A stretch of DNA of 64,000 nt from Lumbricus terrestris (GCA_949752735.1 OX457047.1:12713976-12777975); one strand, 5' to 3'; counted from the stretch's first letter, positions 42,940-53,635 are shown. The notes: a model not told the origin generated them from the sequence alone. Translations and numbers: made by a program.

Positions 42940-43800
42940 TAATCATAATCGTGCTTTTATATAGCGCCACTTAAAGAGAAACTCCTCAGAGGCACTCCCC
43001 ACCTGACACCATCTAAAGGCATATAAAATTGTTATAATTGAATCGAAAAAGAATGTTTAATGCGATTTAGAAACATCCAAATAAAATAATTTGTAATAGA
43101 AAAGAATTATATATTCTATCAAGTCCAAAATGTCAATTTTTACATAAATTTTTCTTAATTCATTGAGATGCTGTGGGCAATTTTTGTAGGCCAGGCGTGC
43201 CACTTTTGGCCTGCGGGCCACGGGTTAGGAACCGCTGGCAATACCTGATGAATTTCATCTTCTCAGGTTCACATTTAAACGTGCCAATTTAGGTGGTTCC
43301 TCATTCTTCAGAATGTGCAAATTTAACCAAAATATACAACTTAATGTTAGCTCATTAAGATATATCAAAACTTTTAAAAGTAAAGCTGGGATAAGCAATG
43401 GAAAGAGCAAATGGTATTGTGCAAATTTGATAGAGCTAATATTTCTATAATTGTAGGCAATCGAGCAGATTCAGAGGTGCTACTGACCAAGTAAGACGTT
43501 TCCAAACCAGGGAAAGAGGAAGATCATTTCAGCTAGGGGCTGACATAAGCAAAGCTACATCTGAAGGTATGAAGGAGCTAACCCAACCAGAGAGTTGTGC
43601 GCAAGAGTAATTTTGACACTGAATGCGCTGGGGCACAGGAAGCCAGTAGAGAGTTTCCAAAATGTGAGTAAACTGCGAGAAAACAGCAATAAAGCGGACA
43701 TCAGTGTCAGGAAGCTTAGTCTCTCTTGTCAGTAAATCTAAGTTTATCGAAGACCAGCATATATGGAGTGACTGAAAACACTAGTACAAATCAGAGCATG
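42940..43800 (-). mobile_element. Degraded LINE split by a hAT remnant
   Basis: At 42960-43015 the tail TTTATATAGCGCCACTTAAA ... CTCAGAGGCACTCC is the CR1/L2 type. 43440-43800 continues with decayed antisense ORF2 (GGAAGCCAGTAGAGAG and similar). Between them, GGGTTAGGAACCGCTG at about 43217-43235 is a typical right terminus of a hAT element whose left end was not found. Confidence 0.55.
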
Positions 43801-43862
43801 GACGAGAGTGAGATCACTTGAGGAGAGAGCGATTCATGGATGGTCTGGAATTCACATAGATC

Positions 43863-43960
43863 AGTGGTCTCAAACATGCGGCCTCATGGACTCGATTAAT
43901 GCAGCCCACGACACCTGGTTATTGGTTTTTAAAGAAAGAAATCAGTTAAAAACCGATTTT
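43863..43960 (+). mobile_element. Possible hAT left end
   Basis: CAGTGGTCTCAAACATGCGG resembles common hAT termini (CAGTGGTCTCAAAC). No matching right end or TSD was located before the LINE at 44087. Confidence 0.35.
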
Positions 43961-44086
43961 GCAGCTCTTTTGCGATTTGAACCAGGGTTCAAACTGTTTT
44001 CTAATCCATTTGCCGTGGACATTGATTCTGCAACAGCAGATATACAGCTGGCATTAGTGAGTCTTCAACACGATACAATGACTTGA

Positions 44087-46125
44087 CTTACTTGACTTAT
44101 GGCTTTGACGATGCTTTCGCACGTGACAGCCGCCCAGCTATGGAAAATCTCCACTTTTCTCGTTCTTGAGCTTTGTGTGTAGCCTCTTGTATGGAAAAAC
44201 CCATCTCCCGACAGTCCTCTTGTATCATGTCGAACCATCTCTTCTTTGGTCTTCCCTTTTTTCTTTTACCATGCACATATCCGTTGACCGCTATCTTTGG
44301 GTATCTCTCGTCCCGCATTCTGGTTACATGGCCAAAGTAGCGTAGCCGTTTGCTCTGGATTTTGTGTATTATATCATGCCGAATATTCAGTCTGCTATAT
44401 ATCTCTGTATTCCTTATTCTATCCCTTCTCGTGACACCTTCTATCTTTCTTAGGCACGTCATTTCAAACACCCTCAGCCGCTGCTTCTGTGCTTCCCTTA
44501 GTGTCCAAGTCTCCGAATTGTACAGCAATGCGCTCAGCACTAATGTCTCATACATCTGAACTTTTGTGGCTTTTCCTATTTCCTTCGAGCTCCAAACCTT
44601 ACCCAGCACCTGTAGTATTCCTCTGGCTATCCCAATTCTTCTGTCCACATCTTTTTCAGATTCTCCATTTGTGCTAATGGTTCCCCCCAGATACACGAAG
44701 CTCTCCGCCTGTTCTAGTTGGTGTCCATCTGCTTCTAACTGAAATTTGATGTTGCCCCTTCCAAGGAACTGGCTTTCCGTTTTCAGTACATTTATACTCA
44801 TTCCCATTTCCCGACTCACTTGAACCACTTTAGTTAGTGACTCTTGTAGTCCATTTGCTTGCTTTGCCAGAAGGGCGATATCATCCGCAAACCTCAGGTC
44901 CCTTATAGTCTGTCCTCCGATCACTGCTCCTTCCTCTGTTCCATCCAATGCCATAGCCATGATTAGTTCTAGAAATATGTTGAATAACAGCGGCGACAAA
45001 ACGCATCCCTGCAGCACTCCCACAATAGTTTTAAACCATTCCGACAGCTCTCCGTCCACCCTTACCGCACTGAAAGTGTCCTCGTAGGCATTTTCCAGTA
45101 TTCTTATTATTTTCTCTGGATATCCGTAATGTCTCATGACTCTCCAAAGTCCTTTTCTCCATACACTGTCGAAAGCCTTTCGAAAATCTATGTAGCATAC
45201 ATAAAGTTCTTGTCCAAATTCTTCATATTTTTCTGCCAACTGTCTTAGAGTGAATATCTGATCTATAGTGCTCCTGTTCACCCTGAATCCTGCCTGAGCT
45301 TCCGATAAGATCTCTTCTGTCCTCATCTTAATTCTCTGTAGTATTATTGTTGAGAAAACTTTACTGCTGTGGCAGAGCAAGCTTATGCCTCTGTAATTTG
45401 AGCATTCTAATTTATCCTTTTTCTTGTGTATAGGGATAACAATGGATCGTTTCCAGTCCGATGGTATTTCCTCCCTCTCCCATACCCTTTGACAAAGTCT
45501 ATGCATGATCTTGATTCCCATTCCCTCTGTTCCCGCTTGTATTTCCTCTGCCGTGATGTTATCCAATCCCGGAGCCTTCCTGTGCTTCATTCTGTTGATT
45601 GCAGCCTTTACTTAATCTTCTCCCAGTGCCGGTATGTCCTCCGTGTTTTCCACTTCCGCGATGTTTTCCAAATAGCTATCGTCTGTCTTGTTTGGATCAT
45701 TATACAGTTTATCGAAATATTCCCTCCATCTGCTCTTAACATCCTCTGGATCAGTCAGTATTATGCCATGTTCATCCTTCACTGACTTTACCCTCGGAGC
45801 GTGTGTTTGCGTGATTCTTCTTATGCCCTCATAGACTGCTCTTGTTTTGTTGTTGGCTCTGTCTTTTTCAACGTTGCTGCATATTTCTTTTATGAACTTT
45901 TCTTTATCGTCTCTGGCACTCTTTTTGACTATTCGGCATAAGTAATTGTGCTGTTTTGCCATGTCTGGGCCTTCCTTTCTCTTGTTTTTATATCTCCTTC
46001 TCTCTTCCATGAGTTTGAGTGTTGCCTCTGACAGCCATTCCACGTGACCACTCCCTTCTCTATAACCCAATATTTCCTCTGATGTTTCTTGTATTATGTG
46101 CTTTACCTTGTTTGACTCAATAATA
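44087..46125 (-). mobile_element. RTE-like LINE, RT part, one in-frame stop
   Basis: 46211-45612 and 45590-44097 (minus) are one frame interrupted only by TAA at 45614-45612. The order is linker (IQETSEEILGYREGSGHVEW), RT fingers (MKHRKAPGLDNITAEEIQ, CSNYRGISLLCHSSKVFSTI), A-motif YVCYIDFRKAFDSVWR, GVLQGCVLSPLLFNIF, catalytic RDLRFADDIALLA, thumb, LNIRHDIIHKIQSKRLRYFG, then GKRKKGRPKKRWFDMIQEDC near the C-terminus. The tail is AAAGCCATAAGTCAAGTAAG. FADD replaces YADD, common in RTE-like elements. It lies in the DNAJC8 intron. Confidence 0.93.
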
Positions 46126-46527
46126 CTCATGGGTGACTTCAACGCAAAGGTCGGTACGGGGAATGAAGAAACGAAAGGGGTCATGGGAAAATACGGCATA
46201 GGAGAGAGCAATGAAAGAGGAGAGAGATTGATAGATTTTTGCTATGTGAACAATTTAGTCATAACAAACACAAGATTTAAGCAGACTAAGGCAAACAGAA
46301 AATGGACATGGGAGGCACCAAATGGACATACACACAACCTTATTGACTATATTATCGTCAGTAGAAAGCTATTGGGCAGTGTGAGAAACAGCAGAGCATT
46401 TCCAAGCGCGGATGTAGGATCGGACCATCAATTGGTTATGATGAACATAAGACTCAAGCTACACGATACAATACTGAAGCAGAAATACAACGAAGTTGGT
46501 ATTCCTGAATTCTACATCCTTCTATGA
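46126..46527 (+). mobile_element. Inverted 5' segment of the same LINE (endonuclease part)
   Basis: The + strand reads LMGDFNAKVGTGNEETKGVM, LIDFCYVNNLVITNTRFKQT, then NLIDYIIVSRK and DVGSDHQLVMMNIRLKL. These are the GDFNA, N-x-x-T, IDY and SDH(Q) motifs of an APE-type endonuclease C-terminal half. It abuts the RT part head to head at about 46125 with no intervening sequence. This is the arrangement expected from twin priming during retrotransposition. Confidence 0.93.
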
Positions 46528-46529
46528 CA

Positions 46530-46702
46530 GCAGGGCCGGATTAAGGCATGTTCGACATGTTCGGCTGAACAGGGGCCCCTACACTCTATCTAGGGGCCCC
46601 CACACATGCAACAGGAATATTTTTTCATCATTGTTAATTATCAAAGCAACAATTAGTTTGAAATCTCTGACAAAATAATTGTCAAATTATTTGAATACTA
46701 TT
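46530..46702 (+). mobile_element. Possible hAT left end (CAGGGCCGGATTAAG)
   Basis: CAGGGCCGGATTAAGGC at 46531-46547 is a typical hAT MITE start, followed by two GGGGCCCC(T/C)(A/C)CAC blocks. No right terminus was found. Confidence 0.4.
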
Positions 46703-46805
46703 GATTTTATTGGCTCTAGGACAATTGGTCATAGGCTTATTGCTCATAGGCTGATTGGTCATATGCCGAAAATAAACGAACTTAGGCCTATGTTTAAAAC
46801 AAATA

Positions 46806-47330
46806 TAAGTAAGTAAGTAAGTATTTTCTTTATTACTCCACTTGCAAACGCACAATGGGACACAGAACATCATTATAATACATAGAAGTAATAATAGGTA
46901 ATAAAAATGTGCAAATTATAATCAAAAGTTAAATATAATATAATTACTAAACTATCATCGACAAACAAGCTAACTATATAACATTCTGGTGATAAATCCC
47001 TTTGCAATCAACGAATCACAACGTGGTATTTCAAGATTGTGTGATCGGGGCCTAAGGGAGTAACCAGTTACACGTTCAGGTGGAAGAAGATAATGGAGGA
47101 CATGCCCGGGGTCACAGAGGATAGAAGAAAAGAGGGATACATCTGCCTTAGAACATAACATGTCAAAAGTAGGGGTGTTAGAGGGCAAAAAACCCTGTCT
47201 TATCAACTTTCTAATAATAGCGGACAGACGACTCCTCAGACCCTCATTTGCAAAACCCCACCATGCTGGTGAAGAATAAAGCATTCGCGCAACGATACCG
47301 TTGGCGATATGGGTGACCTTCTTCACGCCT
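46806..47330 (-). mobile_element. CR1/jockey-like LINE 3' end with (CTTA)n tail
   Basis: Minus residues GIVARMLYSSPAWWGFANEG, RLSAIIRKLIRQGFLPSNTP and GYSLRPRSHNLEIPRCDSLI lead to ITRMLYS and a stop. A 3' UTR follows, ending in TACTTACTTACTTACTTA (46806-46821 on +). It is the same family as 51115-52800. Confidence 0.9.
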
Positions 47331-47334
47331 TAGC

Positions 47335-47935
47335 TTGTGCTTATCAATTAGGGACAATTAGCGTTGGTAGACTAATACAATAACTGGTAATGAAGAAACG
47401 TGCGAAGATAATTACTTGAAGGCGTGAACTGACTTGTTCGAACCTTCGATCATATATGAAGTCCATGACATATATGATCGATAGGTGGTAGACACAGACA
47501 TTAACTCAAAGATCGTGTCCTGCGGGCAGTGGCAACATACGGAAAAACCGACATCCTCACCTATCTTCGCGCCGTGTTGTACTTATCTTTTAAGTAGTCA
47601 ACTATGTGTAAGTGGACATAGAAGACAGTGAACAATCCTGTAGTGGACATCTGAAGTAGTGAACACTCTTGTAGTTTAAAAGGTTAAATGTTTTTATATT
47701 TGATCAATTACATGACCTAGTAAATGTTTGACATCTGAAGTAGTGAACAATCTAGTTGTTAAAAAGTTTAACGTTCTAATTTGAACAATTACATCTATAG
47801 TTATTAGTGATCAATCTTTTACTTTAAACAGTTTTCTTTAAATGTGAGCAATTACATGACCTAGTAAATGTTTCTTTCTATTTCAATCAGTGTTTTCCTT
47901 TCTATAACTTCACTCGACTAATTTAACTTGTAAAT
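47335..47935. other. Interior of the repeat-ended element, unassigned
   Basis: There are no coding features. Repeated GTAGTGAACAATCTTGTAGT and GAACAATTACATGACCTAGTA motifs (47640-47880) suggest a locally duplicated AT-rich segment. Confidence 0.45.
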
Positions 47936-48062
47936 TATTATGACCAATCAGCCTATGACCAATAAGCCATATGACCAATAAGCCATATGACCAATACACC
48001 CTATGACCAATAAACCTATGACCAATCAGCCTATGACCAATGGTCCGTACACCGATTTTATT

Positions 48063-48436
48063 AGTCCCTTTCAGTGTACAAGAAATTTCCAGTAAAGGTC
48101 TAGAATTATACCAGCATAATTTGAGAACATTTGAATTTGGCTATCTTCTAGCATTCTGCCATCACTCAGTCTAGGATACAGTACCTCTTAGGATACAGTA
48201 CCTCTTAGACAGTTCGTAGGCGGTGCTATCATGGTTGTGAAATTTTCCAGATAAATACATCCATATATGCTTCACAAATAATAAAAATTGTCTTAGCTGG
48301 CTGAGAAAACTAGCAATCATTCTTTCATTTAGGCAAATTAGGAGAAAAGTGACAACAAAATTTTCATGTACATAAATGACACACTGTGCACAAAATATGA
48401 ATGAATAAATCTTAAAGCAACACAAGTAGTTTTTAC
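48063..48436. other. DNAJC8 intron next to the penultimate exon
   Basis: There is no element or gene signal, apart from a tandem ACAGTACCTCTTAGGAT pair at 48177-48208. Confidence 0.4.
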
Positions 48437-48512
48437 CTCATATTTTTTATCCCATTCAGCCTTAACTTTTTTGTTTTCTTCCTCCTCTGCTTCCTCCTGA
48501 GCCTTTCTCTTT
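48437..48512 (-). CDS. DNAJC8: DNAJC8, penultimate coding exon
   Basis: The exon has 76 bp. The acceptor TTGTTTCAG ends at 48513 and the donor GTAAAA starts at 48436 (minus strand). One base completes a codon from the previous exon, then 25 codons encode KRKAQEEAEEEENKKVKAEW and DKKYE. This is the charged coiled-coil-like stretch that precedes the C-terminal DGRVDSW motif in DNAJC8 (human KAKREREWQKNFEESRDGRV). It splices in phase 0 to 42899. Upstream exons with the J domain were not found between 48513 and 64000, so they probably lie beyond the window or in an intron longer than 15 kb. Confidence 0.9.
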
Positions 48513-49250
48513 CTGAAACAAGACAAAAGAATCAAAATTCACGTACAGTCGTACACTTCAAATTGTCAACTGTAATCAGAACAGTCTCGTGAACAATTTC
48601 ATCACTAATCCTAACAACCCTAGGAGGTCATGTACTTCTATGATTCTCTCTACATCAACCGTACAAAGAGGAGAGGGTCAAGCACTGACGTTTGTAGACT
48701 ACTCCGGTAACCAGCCTAGCTGATGTCTCCACCCCTGCCATATGGTGCACCATTTACCGTATTTTCATGGATATAAACCCCACACGGGTATAACACACGC
48801 GAATATGGGATTTGAAATTGAATTATATATCATGCACCAGAGTATAAGACCGATTTTCATGCGTCAACCTACATGTTAGTACTCGAACGTGTACGCTAGC
48901 GTCAATGTTACTCTTGTGATTTATAATGTCTAACTATACTGCCCTGAAAAGGCAAAACACAGTAACTCGAAAAAAATCGTTTTTGACTTTATTGCATTTT
49001 TACGCTTAAGATGTCACTATCTTCATGTCCTGTTAGTGTCAGAGCTGAATTTTCACTGGTTTCCGAGATTTTATGTTGCCAAAACACAGTAAGTCGGATA
49101 TTTTTCATTGGAAATCAAGCCAAAACACAGCACTGTGTTATAACAACAGAATTTGCTGCCACGTACAAACGAATGTCAAGCCAAAACACAGTACTGCGTT
49201 TTGACTTAGCATAAGCACTGTATTATATTACTAATACTGTGGTATGAGTC

Positions 49251-49835
49251 GGTAATGAATGCCAAAGGAGGATGTGAACAAGATGTAAAGAACAGGATAA
49301 AAGCAGCTTGGCAGAAATGGAGAGATCTGACACGCGTATTATGTGACCCAAAAATCAGGATTCATCTTAAAGAAAAGATATACAGGACAATAATAAGACC
49401 GGTGATGATGTATGGAGCGGAGGCTTGGACGCTGAGGAGGAGAGAGGAGGAGCTGCTGGAGAGAACAGAAATGAGGATGCTGAGGTGGATACTTGGAGTC
49501 TCTTTGAAAGATAAGAGAAGAAATGAAAACATACGAAAAGCAGTTGGAGTAGCCTGTATATCTGATAAAAATACGAGAGTCCAGACTGCGGTGGTACGGG
49601 CATGTGGAGCGATCGGATGAGGGCGGTAGCATCAAAAGAATCATGCGGGCAGAAGTACAGGGATGCCGCAGCCGTGGGCGACAGAAGAAGAGATGGAGGG
49701 ATATGATCCAGCAGGACATGGAATTTCTTGGTCTGAGAAAGGAAGACGCTGGAGACAGAACAACATGGAGACAAAGGATCCGAGTGGCTGACCCCTCCAC
49801 AGCGAGGGATTAATCGTAGCCAGAAGGACAAGAAG
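49251..49835 (+). mobile_element. RTE-like LINE 3' end with 15-bp TSD
   Basis: The translation MNAKGGCEQDVKNRIKAAWQ ... RPVMMYGAEAWTLRRREEEL ... MRMLRWILGVSLKDKRRNEN, then after a frameshift GCRSRGRQKKRWRDMIQQDM, is the C-terminal part of ORF2. ACTGTGGTATGAGTC is duplicated at 49236-49250 and 49836-49850, giving clean insertion borders. The copy ends with CCAGAAGGACAAGAAG. Not intact. Confidence 0.93.
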
Positions 49836-49850
49836 ACTGTGGTATGAGTC

Positions 49851-50240
49851 AGCTTGCTGCATTCTATTTCCGGTTTTGTATACAAGACACGCGAAATAAA
49901 GTTATCAGTACGAAGTGATCTAAGCTTAATATGATTGGGTTTAAGATAAAATTCATTTCTCAAGTTTAAATTGTCTAATCACTATACGTAAATTGTAGAC
50001 CCTGTAATATTTTAATATTTAAATAGCCGAAAGGTATATTTTTTGGCGATTTATTATTTTTACAGGCCTAGAAATTGCTGCAAAGAGATTTTTAATGAAA
50101 CTTATAAATTTTGAACTAAGCAACAAGTTGGAAAATGTCTTGACTGTTTTTAAAAAATTTATTGAACCTTTAAGCGCTCTTTATTTCTAGACGATGATTA
50201 TAACTCTCATAATTATACTCACGTATATCATCGTTTATGG
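49851..50240. other. Unassigned A/T-rich stretch
   Basis: No coding or repeat signal is recognised between the flanking LINE copies. Confidence 0.4.
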
Positions 50241-50510
50241 TCAACCAATTAGGCCTACGCTGGCTTCCTCTCTCTGCCCACATTCAATATAAAGTCCTTG
50301 CTCTGATCCTCAAGTCTAAACTGGGTCTGGTGCCGAAATATCTCATGGATCTCTTTGGTTCTCTGGCTGCATCTTCTCTGGACATGTTTGCCTTCTTTGT
50401 CTGACGAGCTAGAACCACCACAATTGCTCAAACTCGATCTTTTGCCATTAATGGGCCCTCCTCGTGAAACTGTTCTATTGCGAACCTCAGATGAACTTCA
50501 TTATACAGAT
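50240..50510 (+). mobile_element. CR1-type LINE fragment
   Basis: The translation LRWLPLSAHIQYKVLALILK then SKLGLVPKYLMDLFGSLAAS and TTIAQTRSFAINGPSS is an ORF2 C-terminal region with internal stops (TGA near 50402). No tail. Confidence 0.7.
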
Positions 50511-51110
50511 AGGTGAATAAACATGTCATGGAATCACAGTAAACAGTAACAATAGGGCCTATAACAACCGGTTGATTTAAAAGACACAGCAGCTGCTATT
50601 GACAAATCCATTATAGGAAGGTCCCATGCCACTGCCGCAATGAACTGTTCTGTCTAATCCCTACCCTTTCCTTTGACCTGTTTTTCAGGTTGTGCCTAAT
50701 TACATGAAGTGACATAAAATATGTGGAACGTTTAAATTTTTGTGTTTCAAGTGTAGTTTTTGCCAAACAAATATGAAATAAAACTCCTAAGAGATAATGT
50801 TTTAAAACACAAACTATTCATGTACAAATAATGTTGACAGCAATGCGAATGTCCATAATTATCTATAAAAATCTTGTTAGAATGCAATGTTCAAGTTAAA
50901 TCGCTTTAAATAATAATTATTGTTTTGCTATACTTTTTATAATTGTTGTTCAAGTTGAAGCTATTATTCAAGTCAAGTTAAAGCAAAGACGGTTGCAGAT
51001 ATAAAGAGTAATCTTAATTAACGCTTTACGCTGCATAGAGTTGTCAAGCCAAAACGCAGTACTGTGTTTTGGGGTATTCAATTCGCATGGAAATGCTGAG
51101 CCAAAACGCA
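50511..51110. other. Unassigned stretch inside the 48944-53006 composite
   Basis: A/T-rich with no coding pattern. Two CCAAAACGCAGTA motifs at 51046-51059 and 51100-51113 repeat the theme of the element's ends. Confidence 0.4.
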
Positions 51111-51114
51111 GTAA

Positions 51115-52800
51115 GTAAGTAAGTAAGTAAGTAAGAATATTCTTTATTATACCACCAGCAAACGCACAGTAGTTTACAGAGGAAATAAATAATAGAAAAA
51201 TAGAAAACATTTATGCAAAGTTATATAACATTTGCATAATAAAACTGTTTCTGGCAAAAGAATCAACTCTAGGAAGGGTTAGATTATGTGGCCTTGGTCG
51301 AGTATTGTATGGAGTGACCTTAATGGGAGGGAGGAGGTCGTGAAGAATGTGACAAGGATTTAAGAGGATTGAGCGGAAAAGAGCAGAGTCAGCTCTAGAA
51401 CAGAGAGCATCAAAACTAGGAAAATCGATAGGAAGAAAGCTTAAACGAGTCAATTTTCTTAAAAGACCGTTAAGACGTTTACGTTCCATTGCGTTGGCAA
51501 ATCCCCACCATACAGGGGAGGCATAAAGTAATCTAGCAATGGTAGTAGCTCTAACAACGTCAAACAGACATTGACCATGAAGGCCGTGGGCGACTAAAAC
51601 ACGCAGAGCAAACATGGATTGCCGGGCTTTACAGCATATTCTGCTAATGTGAGCCTCAAAGCCAATCCGGTCAGAGATGTGACACCCAAAACGACCATCT
51701 GCTGGACCCTTTGGATGCCCGAGATGGGAGGAGGAAGAGTAATAGCTTTAGACCGAGGTCGCCTGATGATCATTTCACTGGTCTTAGCTTGATTTAGTTT
51801 TAGATTGCTAATGGATGCCCACTTAGATATATGGTCAAGTTCAGAAAGAGTGGTGTCAATGCAAGAAGCTGGGATCAGCAAGTAGCTATCATCAGCATAT
51901 TTAGGGAGACGGTTTCCACTGAATTTAGGTTTGAGACTGGAAATGGCTATGACAAAATCCGTAGGACCAAGGCCAGAGCCTTGCACAATACTAGCATTGA
52001 TGGTACATAGCGGAGAGATTTCACCCCCAAATTTGGTGCAGTGCTGACGTTCGTGCAAGAGAGCAAGCACCCAATTGTATAAAAAATCCGGGATGGGCTG
52101 TGATGCTAATTGATCGGCGAGGTGCTTGTGTCTAATGGTGTCGAAGGCCTTGCTAAAATCAAGGGACAGAAGTCTTACATAGGGTTCAGATACGAGCATG
52201 GTTTGGAGTTCATGAGTAATGGATATCAGCGCGGCAGATGTGGATCCAGAAGGGCGGAAAGCAAATTGGTCAGCAAAGATCCGGTTGGTGCAGGGTTCAG
52301 TGATAAAGGGGTAAAAGTACTTGCGTACGACAATTTTTTCCAAGATGCGAGAGAGGATGGAAGTGATAGAGATGGGTCTAAAGTCAGCTTCCTTGACAGG
52401 GCGCAAAACCTTAGGTATGGGGGTGATCATGCTGAGGCGTCACTGTAAAGGGACATAAGATGTCCACCGGACATTAGATTGGCCGCCTCAGTGGACTCTT
52501 TCAAAACAAAGCTTAAAACTTATCTGTTTGCTAAGGCGTATCCCGCAGTTGGCCGTTTGTGAGGCGCCCTTGTAGCGGTATGGCCGCGTTACGGCGCCAT
52601 ATAAATTGTCGTTATTATTATTATTATAAGAGTTAGTAAGAGAGCAAGTGAACAGATCCGCAACAGGCAGAGCTAAGAGATGGGCCATGGTTGACATCAA
52701 CCATGATGGGATGCCATCAGGACCGGTGGAGTTGCCTTTTATAGATGCAAGTGCTTTATAAATGTCACATAGATTAAAATTGACAACATGGTCTTGAACA
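51115..52800 (-). mobile_element. CR1/jockey-like LINE with (CTTA)n tail, split by another LINE
   Basis: The tail is at 51115-51137. 51615-51211 (minus) is the C-terminus (FALRVLVAHGLHGQCLFDVV ... TRPRPHNLTLPRVDS). 52430-51594 is RT with ITPIPKVLRPVKEADFRPIS, DFSKAFDTIRHKHLADQLAS, IVQGSGLGPTDF and the catalytic KYADDSYLLI. The RT N-terminus (ALASIKGNSTGPDGIPSWLM) continues at 52790-52629 beyond a foreign LINE end at 52450-52628. It has one frameshift near 51610. It is inactive. Confidence 0.92.
52450..52628 (+). mobile_element. L2-like LINE 3' end inserted in another LINE
   Basis: DSFKTKLKTYLFAKAYPAV-like codons lead to TGA, then GAGGCGCCCTTGTAGCGGTA and GCGCCATATAAATTGTCGTT, ending with (ATT)n. 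It is the 3' end of the family at 9852-11243 and 14357-16245. Confidence 0.88.
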
Positions 52801-53635
52801 ACAAACGTTTTTTGACTACTTTTGTGGATAAATAATATTATTAAAAATATTTAAATGTTACCATAAAATAAAACACAGTTTATTTCATTTATGGTGAAAA
52901 TTTCGTTTGGATTGAACAAATAAATTCTGAGATATTTCAAATAAATTTTCAAATCAAGTTTGTACAAAATATTGGTTTTCCGAGTTACTGTGTTTTGCCT
53001 TTTCATGGGAATATAAGCCTATGTAGTCGTAACTGGTTCAATTGTGCACAAATTAAAATCAACTATTTGAAAAATCTTTAGTAAAGAAAATGAAGATTCC
53101 TGCTAAAATGAACATTTCAATAAAAAATTGCGAGCAAAAGTAATCTTCTTCCTGGTGCTTTACTGGCATCGTATTCATCGTTTAAGGCAGCGGTTCTCAA
53201 CCTTTTTAGTGCTCGACCCCTTGGTAACATTTTGAAAGTTGTGGCAACCCCCAACGACAAGATTGATTGAGTCAGGCCCCCATGGTCACTGCATTTTTTT
53301 ACCATTGCCCATTGTCATGCATTTTCACTTCATAATTCTAAAACTGCTTTTGACAATCATTGTTTGACGGTTCCTGGTTCTTGCGATTCTGAGAGCTAGG
53401 CCTACCTATTCGGCTGTTGAATTTCATAAGTCTAGTCGTTTTGTAAAATTTCAATAGCTGTCACATGCTGCTGCTGGAACTCCCCATGTGTGCCTTCTTG
53501 GCGTCATCAGCTTTGCTCTAAAAATACTGGTCATGCTTTTCTGCATAGTTAGGTTGTTCAGCATCTGAATGGCACCTCTGTTTATTTGTTGGGCTTTATC
53601 GAATCGACATTGTAGCTTCTCTGCAACTATTAAAG

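Larger units (their letters stand above)
46712..48053. mobile_element. MULE-like element with ATTGGTCATAGGCTT repeat TIRs
   Basis: A perfect 9-bp duplication GATTTTATT (46703-46711 and 48054-48062) brackets an element starting GGCTCTAGGACAATTGG and ending CCAATGGTCCGTACACC. The arms contain tandem 15-17-bp units of ATTGGTCATAGGCTT (left, 46722-46765) and the inverted form CCTATGACCAATAAG (right, 47938-48040). A LINE 3' part is nested at 46806-47330. There is no transposase. Its 1342 bp, GG...CC ends and 9-bp TSD match the plan of 7496-8428 and 19072-21348. Confidence 0.93.
48944..53006. mobile_element. Putative 4-kb element with CAAAACACAGTA repeat ends
   Basis: A 25-bp perfect inverted repeat beginning TGAAAAGGCAAAACACAG lies at 48945-48969 and 52981-53005. 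Next to the left end, GCCAAAACACAGTA(A/C)TG units recur at about 49077, 49117 and 49180. More units occur near 51043-51068 and 51098-51113. The inside holds three LINE insertions. No TSD or transposase was identified, so this could also be an inverted repeat of an unknown element. Confidence 0.55.

Noticed and set aside
48437..48512. Exon considered as part of a generic coiled-coil protein
   Set aside because: Phase and motif continuity with the RPPKPKMEQR exon at 42795 identify it as DNAJC8.
49339..49963. Minus-strand frames of 153 and 198 codons
   Set aside because: Antisense to the RTE-like LINE fragment with 15-bp TSD; no independent support.
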